A DNA stretch of 64,000 nucleotides from Paenibacillus mucilaginosus 3016 (GTDB lineage Bacteria > Bacillota > Bacilli > Paenibacillales > NBRC-103111), in NCBI RefSeq assembly GCF_000250655.1, contig NC_016935.1:1816001-1880000 (forward strand), written 5' to 3'. The position numbers and the translations under genes were made by a program. Below the pieces are notes generated by a model that was given only the letters and a program-made list of their open reading frames with translations, was not told the DNA's origin and did not search any database. Positions 1 through 9,367 of this stretch are shown here, piece after piece. The first letter of the stretch is position 1. Each line of letters opens with the position of its first letter.

Positions 1-1713
1 CTGCAGCAGTCGTATATCGAGTCGCTGACGGCAAGCATGGAGCGGGAGCTTCGCGTCATCAAAGCGACAACCGACTGGAGGCAGTCCGGCAGCGAACCCG
101 AGCTCTTCCGGTTTTATTCCGACCGGGCGGCCATGCTCAGGGCTTCGGCGGACGCCCGGCTGACCTTCATCCGCAGCGACGGCAAGGTGCTGGGGGACTC
201 CGACCATGACCCTGCATTGATGGAAAATCATCTGGAGCGGGAGGAGATCCGGGAAGCCTCCGCATCCAAACTCTACGGCAGTGCGATCCGATACAGCTCT
301 ACGGTCCAGCGCAACCTGCTGTATGTGGCCGTGCCTCTGCTGGAAGGAGAGAATGTCACGGGATATCTCCGGATGGCGATGAGTCTCGAGGATGTCGAGG
401 GCTCGATCCGCCAGGTCTGGTTTGTCCTCACCGGGATGCTGCTGGCTGTCTTCGTCATTGCGGGTCTGATCTCGTACCGTGTCGCTTACAGCGTAACCCG
501 CCCGATCGAGCTGATCACCAGCGTGGCCCGCCAGATCACGGATATGAATTACAAATACCGCGTGCAGGTCAACAAGCGCGACGAGATCGGCCAGCTCGGC
601 CATGCGATCAACCGGATGGCGGACTCGCTGGAGCTGCAGATGAACCGCATCTCCGAGGACGAGAACCGGCTGAAGAGCGTGCTGGAGAGCATGACCAGCG
701 GCGTCATCATGATCGACCGGGAAGGGAAGATTGCGCTGCTCAACCGATCCGCCGAAGAGATTCTCGGCTTCTCGGCCAAGGAGCTGCTCGGCAAGTCGTT
801 CAACCAGGCGAAGCAGCAGTACGAGTTCACACAGCTGATCCAGGAGTGCATCGACGTGCGGGATCATATCCGCGACGAGGTGATTTTCTACTATCCGAAG
901 GAACGGATTCTGGAGATCAACCTGAACCCGATTGCGGAAGCGGGCGGGGAATGGGAAGGCCTGCTCATCGTGCTTCACGACATTACGGCGGTCCGGCGCC
1001 TGGAGCGGATGCGCAGTGAGTTCGTGGCGAACGTGTCGCATGAACTGAAGACGCCGATCGCGGCGGTCAAGGGCTTCGCCGAGACACTGCTGGCAGGAGC
1101 GCTGAACGACAAGGAGACCGCCCGATCGTTCCTGCAGATCATCTTCGATGAGAGCGAACGCCTCAACCGGCTCATCGGGGATATACTCGAGCTGTCCAAG
1201 ATCGAGTCAAAGCGGATTCCGCTGCAGTTCTCTCCCGTGCATCTCGAGCCCTTCATCGGCAACTGCGTGCATGTGATGAATACGGAAGCGAAGAAAAAAG
1301 GCATTGAACTGGAGCTGAACGTGGACGGCGACTTCTATATGGAAGCCGATGAGGACCGGCTGCGCCAGATTCTGATCAATCTGCTGTCCAACGGGATCAG
1401 CTATACGCCCGAAGGCGGCAGGGTGCGGCTGAAGGTGGAGCAGCTCGTCAGCGGCAAGGAAGTGACCGAGCACGATAAGGTCCGGTTCACGATTGCGGAT
1501 ACCGGGATCGGCATTCCCAAGAAGGATCTTCCGCGGATCTTCGAACGCTTCTACCGGGTGGACAAAGCGCGTTCGAGAAGCTCAGGCGGGACGGGCCTCG
1601 GCCTCTCCATCGTGAAGCACCTGGTCGAGCTGCACAAAGGGACGATCCGCGTAGAGAGCGAGGTCGGCGTAGGTACGAAGTTCATTATCGAGATGCCGCT
1701 GATCCACAATTAA
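1..1713 (+). CDS. phoR: PhoR-like phosphate sensor histidine kinase, 5' end outside window
   Basis: Membrane sensor kinase that would phosphorylate a PhoP-type regulator when phosphate is scarce. The frame is open to the first base of the window, so a short N-terminal part lies upstream (570 codons are visible; Bacillus PhoR is about 580). Counting from the first visible Met at base 37, I see an extracytoplasmic part (1-126), one membrane segment (about 127-149), HAMP (150-203), a PAS-like region (212-320), HisKA with the acceptor His near 335 in VSHELKTP, and a HATPase domain with NLLSNG, DTGIGI and GTGLGLS. The HisKA sequence resembles Bacillus PhoR, and the pst genes 5 kb downstream support the assignment. 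A response regulator follows, the reverse of the usual phoP-phoR order, so the true phoP may be upstream of the window. Confidence 0.85.
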   Translation: MQQSYIESLTASMERELRVIKATTDWRQSGSEPELFRFYSDRAAMLRASADARLTFIRSDGKVLGDSDHDPALMENHLEREEIREASASKLYGSAIRYSSTVQRNLLYVAVPLLEGENVTGYLRMAMSLEDVEGSIRQVWFVLTGMLLAVFVIAGLISYRVAYSVTRPIELITSVARQITDMNYKYRVQVNKRDEIGQLGHAINRMADSLELQMNRISEDENRLKSVLESMTSGVIMIDREGKIALLNRSAEEILGFSAKELLGKSFNQAKQQYEFTQLIQECIDVRDHIRDEVIFYYPKERILEINLNPIAEAGGEWEGLLIVLHDITAVRRLERMRSEFVANVSHELKTPIAAVKGFAETLLAGALNDKETARSFLQIIFDESERLNRLIGDILELSKIESKRIPLQFSPVHLEPFIGNCVHVMNTEAKKKGIELELNVDGDFYMEADEDRLRQILINLLSNGISYTPEGGRVRLKVEQLVSGKEVTEHDKVRFTIADTGIGIPKKDLPRIFERFYRVDKARSRSSGGTGLGLSIVKHLVELHKGTIRVESEVGVGTKFIIEMPLIHN

Positions 1714-1756
1714 GCCGGATTTCCGGGTGGCTTTTCGGGCCTGGAATGTAAATAAA

Positions 1757-1786
1757 TTGTCAAGGCCTGCGGGCTGTGTTAAGCTT
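1757..1786 (+). promoter_or_regulatory. Candidate promoter for the response regulator gene
   Basis: TTGTCA followed 17 bp later by TTAAGC lies in the gap between the kinase and the regulator. The -35 is a 5/6 match; the -10 is weak. It suggests the regulator can be transcribed separately from the kinase. Confidence 0.3.
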
Positions 1787-1822
1787 TAAGTGAGAAATGA
1801 ACTTATGTTTTGGGGGATTCCC

Positions 1823-2545
1823 ATGCCGCAAAAAATACTTGTTATCGAGGATGAGCCTACGCTCGCGAGGCTGCTGTCGTACAACCTGACTCAGGAAGGC
1901 TATGAGACGAAGGTGGTCGATCACGGAAGCGACGGGCTGCAGGCTGCGCTGCAGCAGTATTTTGACCTGATTATTCTAGACATCATGCTGCCGGGCATGA
2001 ACGGCTTCGAGATCCTGTCCAAGCTCCGCCAGAAGGGGAACAAGACGCCGGTCATCATTCTTACCGCACGCAATGCCGAGGAAGAGGTCGTCCAGGGGCT
2101 GAAGTACGGTGCAGACGATTACATCACGAAGCCGTTCGGCGTAGCCGAGCTGCTGGCGCGGGTGTCGGCTGTGCTGAGGCGCACCATGACGGAAGACGGT
2201 ACGCAGGAGAAAGCGGGCACGGGAGAGAAGGTCATCTCTGCCGGAGACCTGTTCATATACCCGGAGAAGTACGAGGTGCTCCTGGGCGGAGAGTCGATTC
2301 CGCTTCGTCCGAAGGAGTTTGAAGTGCTGCTCTATCTGGTGCAGCGCCCCGGGGTCGTCGTGACGCGGGACGATCTCATGAATATCGTGTGGGGCTTCGA
2401 TTACATCGGCGGCCAGCGGACGGTCGATGTGCACGTGAGCTCCCTGCGCAAGAAGCTCGAGATGAACCAGCAGTCGGTACAGATCGAATCGATTCGAGGC
2501 GTCGGCTACAAGCTGGTGACATCCATGGGAGCTTTGAAGAAATGA
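1823..2545 (+). CDS. OmpR/PhoB-family response regulator (PhoP-like)
   Basis: DNA-binding response regulator of 240 residues. Receiver domain at 1-120, with acidic cluster ED at 9-11, phospho-acceptor Asp53 in LDIMLPG, and the Lys of ITKPFG near 102. A winged-helix output domain follows, with the RPKEFEVL and RTVDVHVSSLRKK motifs. I chose the ATG at 1823 because GGGGGAT sits just upstream and the protein then begins MPQKILVIED; a longer frame starts at 1790 but has no ribosome site. It follows the PhoR-like kinase by about 110 bp and ends in a terminator. It may be PhoP itself in inverted gene order or a second regulator, so I give no symbol. Confidence 0.85.
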   Translation: MPQKILVIEDEPTLARLLSYNLTQEGYETKVVDHGSDGLQAALQQYFDLIILDIMLPGMNGFEILSKLRQKGNKTPVIILTARNAEEEVVQGLKYGADDYITKPFGVAELLARVSAVLRRTMTEDGTQEKAGTGEKVISAGDLFIYPEKYEVLLGGESIPLRPKEFEVLLYLVQRPGVVVTRDDLMNIVWGFDYIGGQRTVDVHVSSLRKKLEMNQQSVQIESIRGVGYKLVTSMGALKK

Positions 2546-2557
2546 AGCGAATGCTGG

Positions 2558-2584
2558 AGAGGTCTTGAAGAAGGCCTCTTTTTG
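2558..2584 (+). terminator. Intrinsic terminator after the response regulator
   Basis: AGAGGTC / GGCCTCT stem (one G-T pair) with an 8-nt loop, followed by a run of T. Confidence 0.7.
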
Positions 2585-2665
2585 CTGTGTCCGGGAAGTC
2601 CGGTGCCAGGTGGGGCGCATGTGCAATTTCCCGGGAAATCTGTCGAGGGAAGGATGAGGAAGAAC

Positions 2666-3654
2666 ATGGAGAAGATTCGCTGGGGCGTGCTCGGGACAGG
2701 CTGGATCGTGAACAAGGCGGGGCAGGGCATTCTCTCGTCCGATAACGGGGTGTGGCTGGGGGCGGCCGGCCGAGAGCCGGGCCGGGGACAGGCGCTGGCG
2801 GAGAAATACGGTGTTCCGCGGGCCTACGATTCGTATAAGGAGCTGCTCGCGGACCCGGAGATTGACGCCGTCTACATCGCCCTGCTCAATCATCTGCACC
2901 GGGAGTGGGCCGTGAAGGCCTGCGAGGCGGGCAAGCATGTGCTGCTCGAGAAGCCCTTTGCACTGAATGCGGTGGAGGCGTCGGCGATTGCGGAAGCGGC
3001 CGGGCGTAACGGCGTGAGGGTGCGGGAAGCGTTCATCTGGCCGTTCTACCCGGGAATCGGTGAGATCCTGCAGCGCCTGGAGCAGGGGGCGGTCGGGGAA
3101 TGGGTCCGGTTCCGCGGCCACTTCTCGTTCCGTGCGTTCGAGGACAGCACGCGGTGGCACAGGGATTGGGGCGGCGGAGCGCTGTACGACATCGGCTGCT
3201 ATCTCGTCCACTGGGCAAGGAGCTTTACCCGTGAGGAGCCTCAGGCGGCGGAGGCCGTATGGACGATCGACGAACGCCACGGGGTGGACCGGCGCTTCTG
3301 CGGCACGCTGCACTTCGCCGGTGGGCGCACAGCCCAGTTCGATGCGGCGCTCGACATGCCGCACGGCTCGTCGTTCGAGCTGCTGGGGACGGAGGGGCGG
3401 CTGTCCGCCGCGTTCAAGGCGGGCCGGAGAAGCTGCGGATCGAGTGCCGTATCGGCGAAGAGGAGTATATATGGGAGACGGACCGGGTCACGCCTTTCCG
3501 GCGGCAGGCGGAAGCCTTCGCCGAGGAGGTGCTTCGAATGCGGACCGGAGAGGTAATAAGCAGCGACGGAGGCGGGGAGGCTCTGCGGCAGGCGAAAGCG
3601 ATGGATGCGCTGCGGGAAGCGGCAAGGACGGGGAAGCGGATCGTCATCGGATAG
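2666..3654 (+). pseudogene. Gfo/Idh/MocA-family oxidoreductase, frameshifted
   Basis: NAD(P)-dependent sugar/inositol dehydrogenase-type protein, about 329 residues if read through. The N-terminal Rossmann motif (GVLGTGWI) and the EKPFA motif carrying the family's catalytic Lys are present. The frame opened at 2666 runs out of homology at about 3420. The expected C-terminus (GPEKLRIECRIGEEEY onward) continues in the -1 frame to a stop at 3654. One missing G in the GCGGGCC stretch at about 3419-3424 restores a single frame. ATG 2654 is an alternative start; 2666 fits the family start better and has GAGGGAAGG upstream. Either a sequencing error or a real inactivating mutation. It precedes a second, intact family member. 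Confidence 0.75.
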
Positions 3655-3880
3655 TGGTTCGTGCTTATGGGGATCCCTGGGCTTCAGGCGCAGCAAGGGA
3701 GCCGGCAGAACGATCATAGAGCTTGGGGGAGGAGGCGCTTACGGCAAAATCGGATATAAGGACCACCAGATCTGTCATAGTTTTCTGAAACGCGGTTGTC
3801 TATACTAAAACACAGCAGCAGGCAGCTTATGCGAATGACGATTACATAGATGGTATATTTCAAAGGAGGAACCTTTACTC

Positions 3881-4963
3881 ATGTCCAAGGTGTATCGAAT
3901 CGGAATTATCGGATGCGGCGGCATCGCCAACGGCAAGCATATGCCGGCACTCAAGAACCAGCCCAACGCCGAGATGGTGGCGTTCTGCGATATCGTGGAG
4001 GAGCGGGCCCAGGAAGCGAAGAACGCGTTCGGAACGCCTGACGCGAAGGTATATACGGATTACAAGGAGCTGCTCGCGGACGGGTCGCTGGATATCGTTC
4101 ACGTGTGTACGCCGAACGATTCCCATGCGGATATCTCGATTTTCGCGCTGGAGTCCGGCAAGCATGTCATGTGCGAGAAGCCGATGGCGAAGACGGCGGC
4201 GGACGCACGCCGGATGGTGGAAGCGGCGAAGCGGACGGGCAAGAAGCTGACGATCGGCTACCAGAACCGGTTCCGCTCGGACAGCCAATACCTGAAGCGC
4301 GTCTGCGCCGACGGCGAGCTCGGGGAGATCTATTACGGCAAGGCTCATGCGATCCGCCGCCGTGCGGTTCCCACATGGGGCGTATTCCTGGATGAAGAGA
4401 AGCAGGGCGGCGGCCCGCTGATCGACATCGGCACCCACGCGCTTGACCTCACCCTGTGGATGATGGACAACTACAAGCCGAAGGCCGTGCTGGGCACTGC
4501 GTTCCACAAGCTCGCGAAGAAGGCGGACGCGGCGAATGCCTGGGGCTCCTGGGATCCGGAGAAGTTCACGGTGGAGGATTCGGCGGTAGGCATGATCACG
4601 ATGCAGAACGGCGCCACGATCATGCTGGAGTCCAGCTGGGCGATCAACCTGGTGAAGACCGGCGAAGCCAAGACGACGCTGTGCGGCACCGAGGGCGGCG
4701 CGGATATGGAAGACGGGCTGCGCATCAACGGCGAGAAGCACAGCAAGCTCTTCACGAACCACATCGAGCTCGACGGGCGCGGCGTGGACTTCTATGAAGG
4801 GAGCAAGGACAATCCGGCCGACCTCGAAGCGAAGCTGTGGCTGCAGGCAATCGAGAACGATACGGAGCCGGTCGTGACGCCGGAGCAGGCGTGTGTCGTC
4901 TCCGAGATTCTCGAGGCGATCTACGAGTCCTCGAAGACCGGCAAGGCGGTATATTTCGACTAA
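3881..4963 (+). CDS. Gfo/Idh/MocA-family oxidoreductase
   Basis: Intact 360-residue NAD(P)-dependent oxidoreductase, probably acting on a sugar, inositol or a related polyol; the substrate cannot be told from sequence. The N-terminal Rossmann fold carries GIIGCGGIA, followed by CEKPMAKT with the catalytic Lys and GTHALDLTLW in the C-terminal alpha/beta domain. The start at 3881 has AAAGGAGGAAC 10 bp upstream. A possible -10 (TATACT, 3801-3806) lies in the 225-bp gap after the broken paralogue, with no convincing -35. It ends in a strong bidirectional terminator facing the chemoreceptor gene. Confidence 0.88.
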   Translation: MSKVYRIGIIGCGGIANGKHMPALKNQPNAEMVAFCDIVEERAQEAKNAFGTPDAKVYTDYKELLADGSLDIVHVCTPNDSHADISIFALESGKHVMCEKPMAKTAADARRMVEAAKRTGKKLTIGYQNRFRSDSQYLKRVCADGELGEIYYGKAHAIRRRAVPTWGVFLDEEKQGGGPLIDIGTHALDLTLWMMDNYKPKAVLGTAFHKLAKKADAANAWGSWDPEKFTVEDSAVGMITMQNGATIMLESSWAINLVKTGEAKTTLCGTEGGADMEDGLRINGEKHSKLFTNHIELDGRGVDFYEGSKDNPADLEAKLWLQAIENDTEPVVTPEQACVVSEILEAIYESSKTGKAVYFD

Positions 4964-4974
4964 GCGCAGGCGGG

Positions 4975-5032
4975 AAAAAAGAAGAAGGCTGCTCTCTTAT
5001 TCTGACGGATAGGGGGCGGCCTTCTTCTTTTT
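4975..5032. terminator. Bidirectional terminator between oxidoreductase and chemoreceptor
   Basis: AAGAAGAAGGC pairs with GCCTTCTTCTT, flanked by A6 on the left and T6 on the right, so it can end transcription from both convergent genes. Confidence 0.8.
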
Positions 5033-5166
5033 TATTACAGCGTCAGCCGGTAGGGAGGGCAAGAGCGGAACCCGCCTGCGGGCTTGGGCTGTCTGAAAGG
5101 CGCAGAGCAGGGGACGCAAGCAGGAAAGCCGCCGGCAAACCGGTAAAGCGGAAGAGCTGGAAAGCT

Positions 5167-7005
5167 TTATCCGGCGGACTTCAGCGGCGTCTCCTTCAGG
5201 GGAGGGGCCGCGGTCTCATCAGAGCCGCTGCCGGCTGCTCGGGGCCCGGCCGGTATCTCACCCGCAGCTTCCGCTGCCACTCCTTCGTCCTCCCCGATGC
5301 TGAATTTCTCCAGCTCGCTCTGCAGGCGCTGGGCCAGCGAGAGGATATCGTCGGAGCGGGAGGCGATCCGACGGATCGATGCATCCTGTCCTTGGGAGGA
5401 GGCGGCGACCTCCTGTACGCCAGCAGCCGTGTCCCGGGCGATACCGGCTACCGCCGAGACGGCTTCGACCAGCTGCAGGTTCTTCTGCCGGGCCTCAGCC
5501 GTCAATCCATGCACGCGGTCGATCCGGCCGGCCAGCTCGGCCATGGCTTCACGGATAGCGCCGAACGCAGCGATGCTGTCCTGCACGTCCGAATGCTGCC
5601 TGCCGAAGGTGGCCAGCACCTCGGACAGGGAGGCTTCGACATCCTGAATCTGCGTCTGCAGCGAGCCGACCACCTTGCCGACTGACAGCGAAGAGGCACG
5701 GCTCTGCTCGGCCAGTTGCCTAACCTCTCCGGCGATCACGGAGAATCCGCGGCCGTACTCCCCGGCTCTTGCCGCCTCAATCGTGGCGTTGAGCGACAGC
5801 ACCTGCGTCTGGGCGGCCATGCCGGCCACCCGGCCGGACAGGTCGGCGATCTCCGCCGAGGAGCCGGTCAGGGAGCGGAGCGCGGAGCCCACCTTCTCCA
5901 GCACCTCAGCCGACCGGGCGGCCGAGCTTCCCAGCGCTTCGGTTGAGGCCGCCCCGGCTTCCGTCTGCAGGGCCGACGTGCGGCTCATCTCGCGGATGTC
6001 CTCCATAGAGCCGGTCATGCTGTGCATGGCTTCGGCCAGGCCGGACAGGAGGGCGGCCGCGGCTTCCGCGTGCCGTGCCTGCTCCTGCGCACCGGCCGAG
6101 ATGTCGTCGATGGCGCTGACGATCTCCTGGTTCGCCGCGGCCGTCGTGCCGGCATATTCCCGGAAGGAAAGCGAGTGCTCGGCCAAGGCCCCGGCGGCAT
6201 CCCGGGTGTGGGCCAGCATGGTCCGGACGGCATCCGCCATATGATCGAAGGCGGTGCTGAGCTGACCGAGCTCGTCCTGCGCCGTGCTCCGGATCCGGTG
6301 GCGCAGATCGCCGGCGGCGATCCGGGCGGCCGCCTCCTGCAGCCGGCGGACCGGCGGCAGGAACGAACGGAGCAGCAGTGTGAGAACAACGGCCGACAGG
6401 ACAACGCTGACGGCAAGGGCCGCCAGCAGCAGGCCTACCGTTCTGTCGAGTCGTTGAAGTGTGCTTGCTACGGCACTGTCCGCATCTTCGCTGTACGTTA
6501 TAAAGAACATGTCGACATAAAGGAAGATCTCCTTCATCAGCGTCTGCGATTCATTGTAGAGATATTCCATGTTCGCGGCCAGGTCTTTCTCGGACAGGCT
6601 GTTCTGCGTGATAAGCGCCGCTGCCACATCGAACGTATTCGTGTATTCGCCCGTCAGCAGAATCAGCTTGCTCCGCCACAGCGCCTTTTCCTCCGTATCC
6701 GCCGTATCGCCGATCCGCTTCAGATGAGCCTCGAACGCTTGGCGTTCTTCATTATAGCGGGGGATATATTCCGTTTTCCGCGAGATCTCCAGCCCCGAAG
6801 CGATAATATTGAGCTCCTGCACGCTTTCCTTCAATTCCAGCGCGGCCTGCTTCAGCTCGACCTTGTCGTTCTGGAGCCGGAGCTGCTCCTTGATCCGGCC
6901 CACCTGGTACAGATTGAGGAGCGCCGCGCAGAGGAAAAGCGCGATCACGCCCGTCATACCGGCGATCAGTTTTCTTTTGAGAGTCCATCCTTGCGTGTAC
7001 AGCAT
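5167..7005 (-). CDS. Methyl-accepting chemotaxis protein
   Basis: Transmembrane chemoreceptor of 612 residues that would signal to CheA. TM1 at about 14-32, a 155-residue extracellular helical sensor part, TM2 at about 190-213, HAMP at 214-266, then a long coiled-coil signalling domain. Its hairpin tip lies near 395-430 (LNATIEAARAGEYGRGF, close to the canonical tip). The C-terminus ends in a low-complexity Ala/Gly/Glu tail. The start at 7005 has GGAGGAT upstream on the minus strand. It is transcribed away from pstS and converges on the oxidoreductase gene. Ligand unknown. Confidence 0.9.
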   Translation of the reverse strand: MLYTQGWTLKRKLIAGMTGVIALFLCAALLNLYQVGRIKEQLRLQNDKVELKQAALELKESVQELNIIASGLEISRKTEYIPRYNEERQAFEAHLKRIGDTADTEEKALWRSKLILLTGEYTNTFDVAAALITQNSLSEKDLAANMEYLYNESQTLMKEIFLYVDMFFITYSEDADSAVASTLQRLDRTVGLLLAALAVSVVLSAVVLTLLLRSFLPPVRRLQEAAARIAAGDLRHRIRSTAQDELGQLSTAFDHMADAVRTMLAHTRDAAGALAEHSLSFREYAGTTAAANQEIVSAIDDISAGAQEQARHAEAAAALLSGLAEAMHSMTGSMEDIREMSRTSALQTEAGAASTEALGSSAARSAEVLEKVGSALRSLTGSSAEIADLSGRVAGMAAQTQVLSLNATIEAARAGEYGRGFSVIAGEVRQLAEQSRASSLSVGKVVGSLQTQIQDVEASLSEVLATFGRQHSDVQDSIAAFGAIREAMAELAGRIDRVHGLTAEARQKNLQLVEAVSAVAGIARDTAAGVQEVAASSQGQDASIRRIASRSDDILSLAQRLQSELEKFSIGEDEGVAAEAAGEIPAGPRAAGSGSDETAAPPLKETPLKSAG

Positions 7006-7149
7006 GGGTTATCCTCCTATACGTATCGTTTATGCTTTTCGCCGCGATCCACCAGAATTCGCTGCGTATTTCCGTTAAGTATAGGACTAAAGTATTAAAC
7101 GAAGATCCATACTATGTAAAAGGTGCGTAAATCGTTTCTCCGACAAAGT

Positions 7150-7203
7150 TTTACATTGCGTTAACTTACCGAGGGTTTAAACTTTACAATGCCCTGGTAT
7201 GAT
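7150..7203 (+). promoter_or_regulatory. Pho-box promoter of pstS
   Basis: Hexamers at exact 11-bp steps: TTTACA (7150), TTAACT (7161), AGGGTT (7172, weak) and TTTACA (7183), then a -10 TATGAT at 7198-7203. This is the direct-repeat pattern bound by PhoP~P in Bacillus (TT(A/T/C)ACA, 11-bp period). No separate -35 is needed in such activator-dependent promoters. Confidence 0.75.
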
Positions 7204-7240
7204 GACCTAGTAAACATAAACGAGAAAAAAAAGGGAGGAC

Positions 7241-8164
7241 ATGCTGAACATGTTGAAGCAGCTGTCGAAGAAAAGTTTGAATGTAGCCATGATTATGGTG
7301 TTATCCGTAGGGGTCCTTGCCGCGTGTGGTCAAAAGACTGAGCAAACACAACCAACGCCTCCAGCCACTGGTGCTGGCACGGATAAAGGCGCTACTCCAC
7401 CTGCTGCTGCTACTCCAATCGAAGGTACGGTAACAGCTTCCGGCTCCTCCGCACTGCTCCCGCTGGTTAAAGCGGCTGCCGACGAGTTCATGAAGAACAA
7501 CCCGAAGGTAACGATCAACCCGACCGCAGGCGGCTCCGGCAAAGGCCTGAAGGACGTGGCCGACGGCACGTCCAACATCGGTAACTCCGATATCGAAGCG
7601 GGTCCTGAATATAAAGATAAAGGCCTCGTAGACCACGTGGTGGCCATTGCTCCTTTTGCCCTTATCGTCAACAAGGATGTCACGATCGACAACCTGACGA
7701 AAGCTCAGGCTACGGACATCTTCACCGGCAAGATCAAGAACTGGAAAGAAGTAGGCGGCCCTGACAAGAACATCGTGGTCGTTCACCGTCCTGACTCTTC
7801 CGGCTCCCGCGCTCTCGTGAAGAAGATCGTTCTCGATGGCCAAGAATTCACAAAAGACGGCGTAACGCAGGAATCCAGCGGCGCGATGGCGACGACGGTC
7901 GGACAAACTCCAGGTGCGATCGGCTACGTAGATACGCCATACGTCAAAGATCCGATTAAGGCCCTCAAATTCGAAGGCGTAGAATTCAGCAAGGACAACA
8001 TCAAGGGCGGCAAGTACCCTCTCTACGGTGTAGAGCATATGTACACTAAAGGGGAGCCTACCGGCGCAACGAAAGCGTTCCTCGACTTCATCATGAGCCC
8101 TGAGTTCCAAGGCAAGCGCGTGGAAGAACTGAAGTTCCTCCCTGCCGATCTCCTCAAAAAATAA
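7241..8164 (+). CDS. pstS: Phosphate ABC transporter substrate-binding lipoprotein PstS
   Basis: High-affinity phosphate-binding protein of 307 residues. An N-terminal signal with lipobox LAAC (Cys about residue 29) anchors it to the outer face of the membrane, followed by a low-complexity Thr/Pro/Ala linker. The PBP-like domain has the phosphate-contact motifs GSSALLPL, TAGGSGKG and RPDSSGSR. AGGGAGG lies directly upstream; ATG 7250 would have more usual spacing than ATG 7241. It is separated from pstC by a terminator and a second Pho promoter, so PstS can be made in excess of the permease. Confidence 0.95.
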   Translation: MLNMLKQLSKKSLNVAMIMVLSVGVLAACGQKTEQTQPTPPATGAGTDKGATPPAAATPIEGTVTASGSSALLPLVKAAADEFMKNNPKVTINPTAGGSGKGLKDVADGTSNIGNSDIEAGPEYKDKGLVDHVVAIAPFALIVNKDVTIDNLTKAQATDIFTGKIKNWKEVGGPDKNIVVVHRPDSSGSRALVKKIVLDGQEFTKDGVTQESSGAMATTVGQTPGAIGYVDTPYVKDPIKALKFEGVEFSKDNIKGGKYPLYGVEHMYTKGEPTGATKAFLDFIMSPEFQGKRVEELKFLPADLLKK

Positions 8165-8176
8165 GAATTCGTAAAG

Positions 8177-8209
8177 AAAAGACAGCGGCGTTTGCCTGCT
8201 GTCTTTTTG
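8177..8209 (+). terminator. Terminator between pstS and pstC
   Basis: AAAAGACAGC / GCTGTCTTTT stem followed by T5. Confidence 0.75.
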
Positions 8210-8313
8210 TGTTAAATATGAAAATAAATGTTTGTCCAACAAGGAAGAGGCCGGGACACCGATTTGGGGAAAAGTAAAACCACCTTGTCGAAACGGAGTC
8301 GAAAAAAGCAATT

Positions 8314-8367
8314 TTTACATTAGCTTAACATTTCTAAGGTTTTGTCCTTACATTTGTCCACTATGAT
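8314..8367 (+). promoter_or_regulatory. Second Pho-box promoter, upstream of pstC
   Basis: Hexamers at 11-bp steps: TTTACA (8314), TTAACA (8325), AAGGTT (8336, weak) and CTTACA (8347), then TATGAT at 8362-8367. The distance from the fourth box to the -10 (15 bp) and the weak third box match the pstS promoter exactly. Confidence 0.75.
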
Positions 8368-8428
8368 AGTAAGACGATGAACGTGCGAACGTGACTTGAA
8401 CTATTCCAACTCAGGGGGTATCAGGCAA

Positions 8429-9367
8429 ATGAATTCATTCGCCGACCAGTTAGCCGAAAGAACGCAGAAAGAGCGGAGGGGCAATCACAATAACGGTTGG
8501 ACCAAAGCTCAGAACCGGAATGACCGGTTCATGAAGGTCGTGTTCGTAGGCAGCGCGACGATGGTGTCGGTTATCATATTCTCGATTATGCTCTTCGTAG
8601 GGTGGCAGGGAGTGAAGACCTTCACGGGGGTTACGCCGCTGGAGTTCTTCTTCTCCACGGACTGGACGCCGTCCAATAATAAATTCGGTGCTTTCTCGTT
8701 CCTGTACAGCACGCTGCTGCTCACTTTCCTGTCCGTTGTGCTTTCCGTTCCGCTGGCCTTATCAGGAGCCATCTTCTCCGCCAAGATCGCGCCGAAGTGG
8801 CTGCGTGAAATTCTCCGGGCGGCTACGGATCTGTTCGTAGGGATTCCGTCTGTCGTATACGGCTTTATCGGCCTGACGGTCATCGTGCCGTTCCTGGCCA
8901 AGTTCAACGAAGGCTTCGGCTACGGGATTCTGCCCGCGGCCATCATCCTGGCCATCATGATTCTGCCGACGATCCTCTCCATCTCCGAGGATGCGCTCCG
9001 TTCGCTGCCCGGCCGCCTCGAGGAAGCTTCGCTGGCCCTCGGCGCCACCCGCTGGCAGACGATCTGGCGCGTGCTGCTGCCGGCCGCTCGTCCCGGCATC
9101 CTGACGGGCATCATCCTGGGGATGGGCCGCGCGATTGGGGAGACGATGGCCGTATTCATGGTTATCGGCAACTCGCCGCAGATGCCGAAGTCGCTGCTCG
9201 ACTCGGCCACCGTACTGACCACGGCGATCGTTAAAGACATGGGGAACACCAACTACGGCAGCACGTGGAATAACGCGCTGTTCCTGATGGCCCTGGTTCT
9301 TCTGCTGATCTCGCTGGCCATGATCCTTGTTATCCGCATTGTAGCGAAGAGGAGTGAAGTGAAATGA
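8429..9367 (+). CDS. pstC: Phosphate ABC transporter permease PstC
   Basis: Inner-membrane permease of about 312 residues that forms the phosphate channel with PstA. A hydrophilic N-terminus of about 35 residues precedes six predicted membrane segments. The EAA loop contacting PstB is clear (EEASLALGATRWQTIW). I place the start at ATG 8429, with GGGGGT about 10 bp upstream; a longer TTG-initiated frame at 8396 has no ribosome site. It overlaps pstA by 4 bp (ATGA), indicating translational coupling. Confidence 0.93.
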   Translation: MNSFADQLAERTQKERRGNHNNGWTKAQNRNDRFMKVVFVGSATMVSVIIFSIMLFVGWQGVKTFTGVTPLEFFFSTDWTPSNNKFGAFSFLYSTLLLTFLSVVLSVPLALSGAIFSAKIAPKWLREILRAATDLFVGIPSVVYGFIGLTVIVPFLAKFNEGFGYGILPAAIILAIMILPTILSISEDALRSLPGRLEEASLALGATRWQTIWRVLLPAARPGILTGIILGMGRAIGETMAVFMVIGNSPQMPKSLLDSATVLTTAIVKDMGNTNYGSTWNNALFLMALVLLLISLAMILVIRIVAKRSEVK

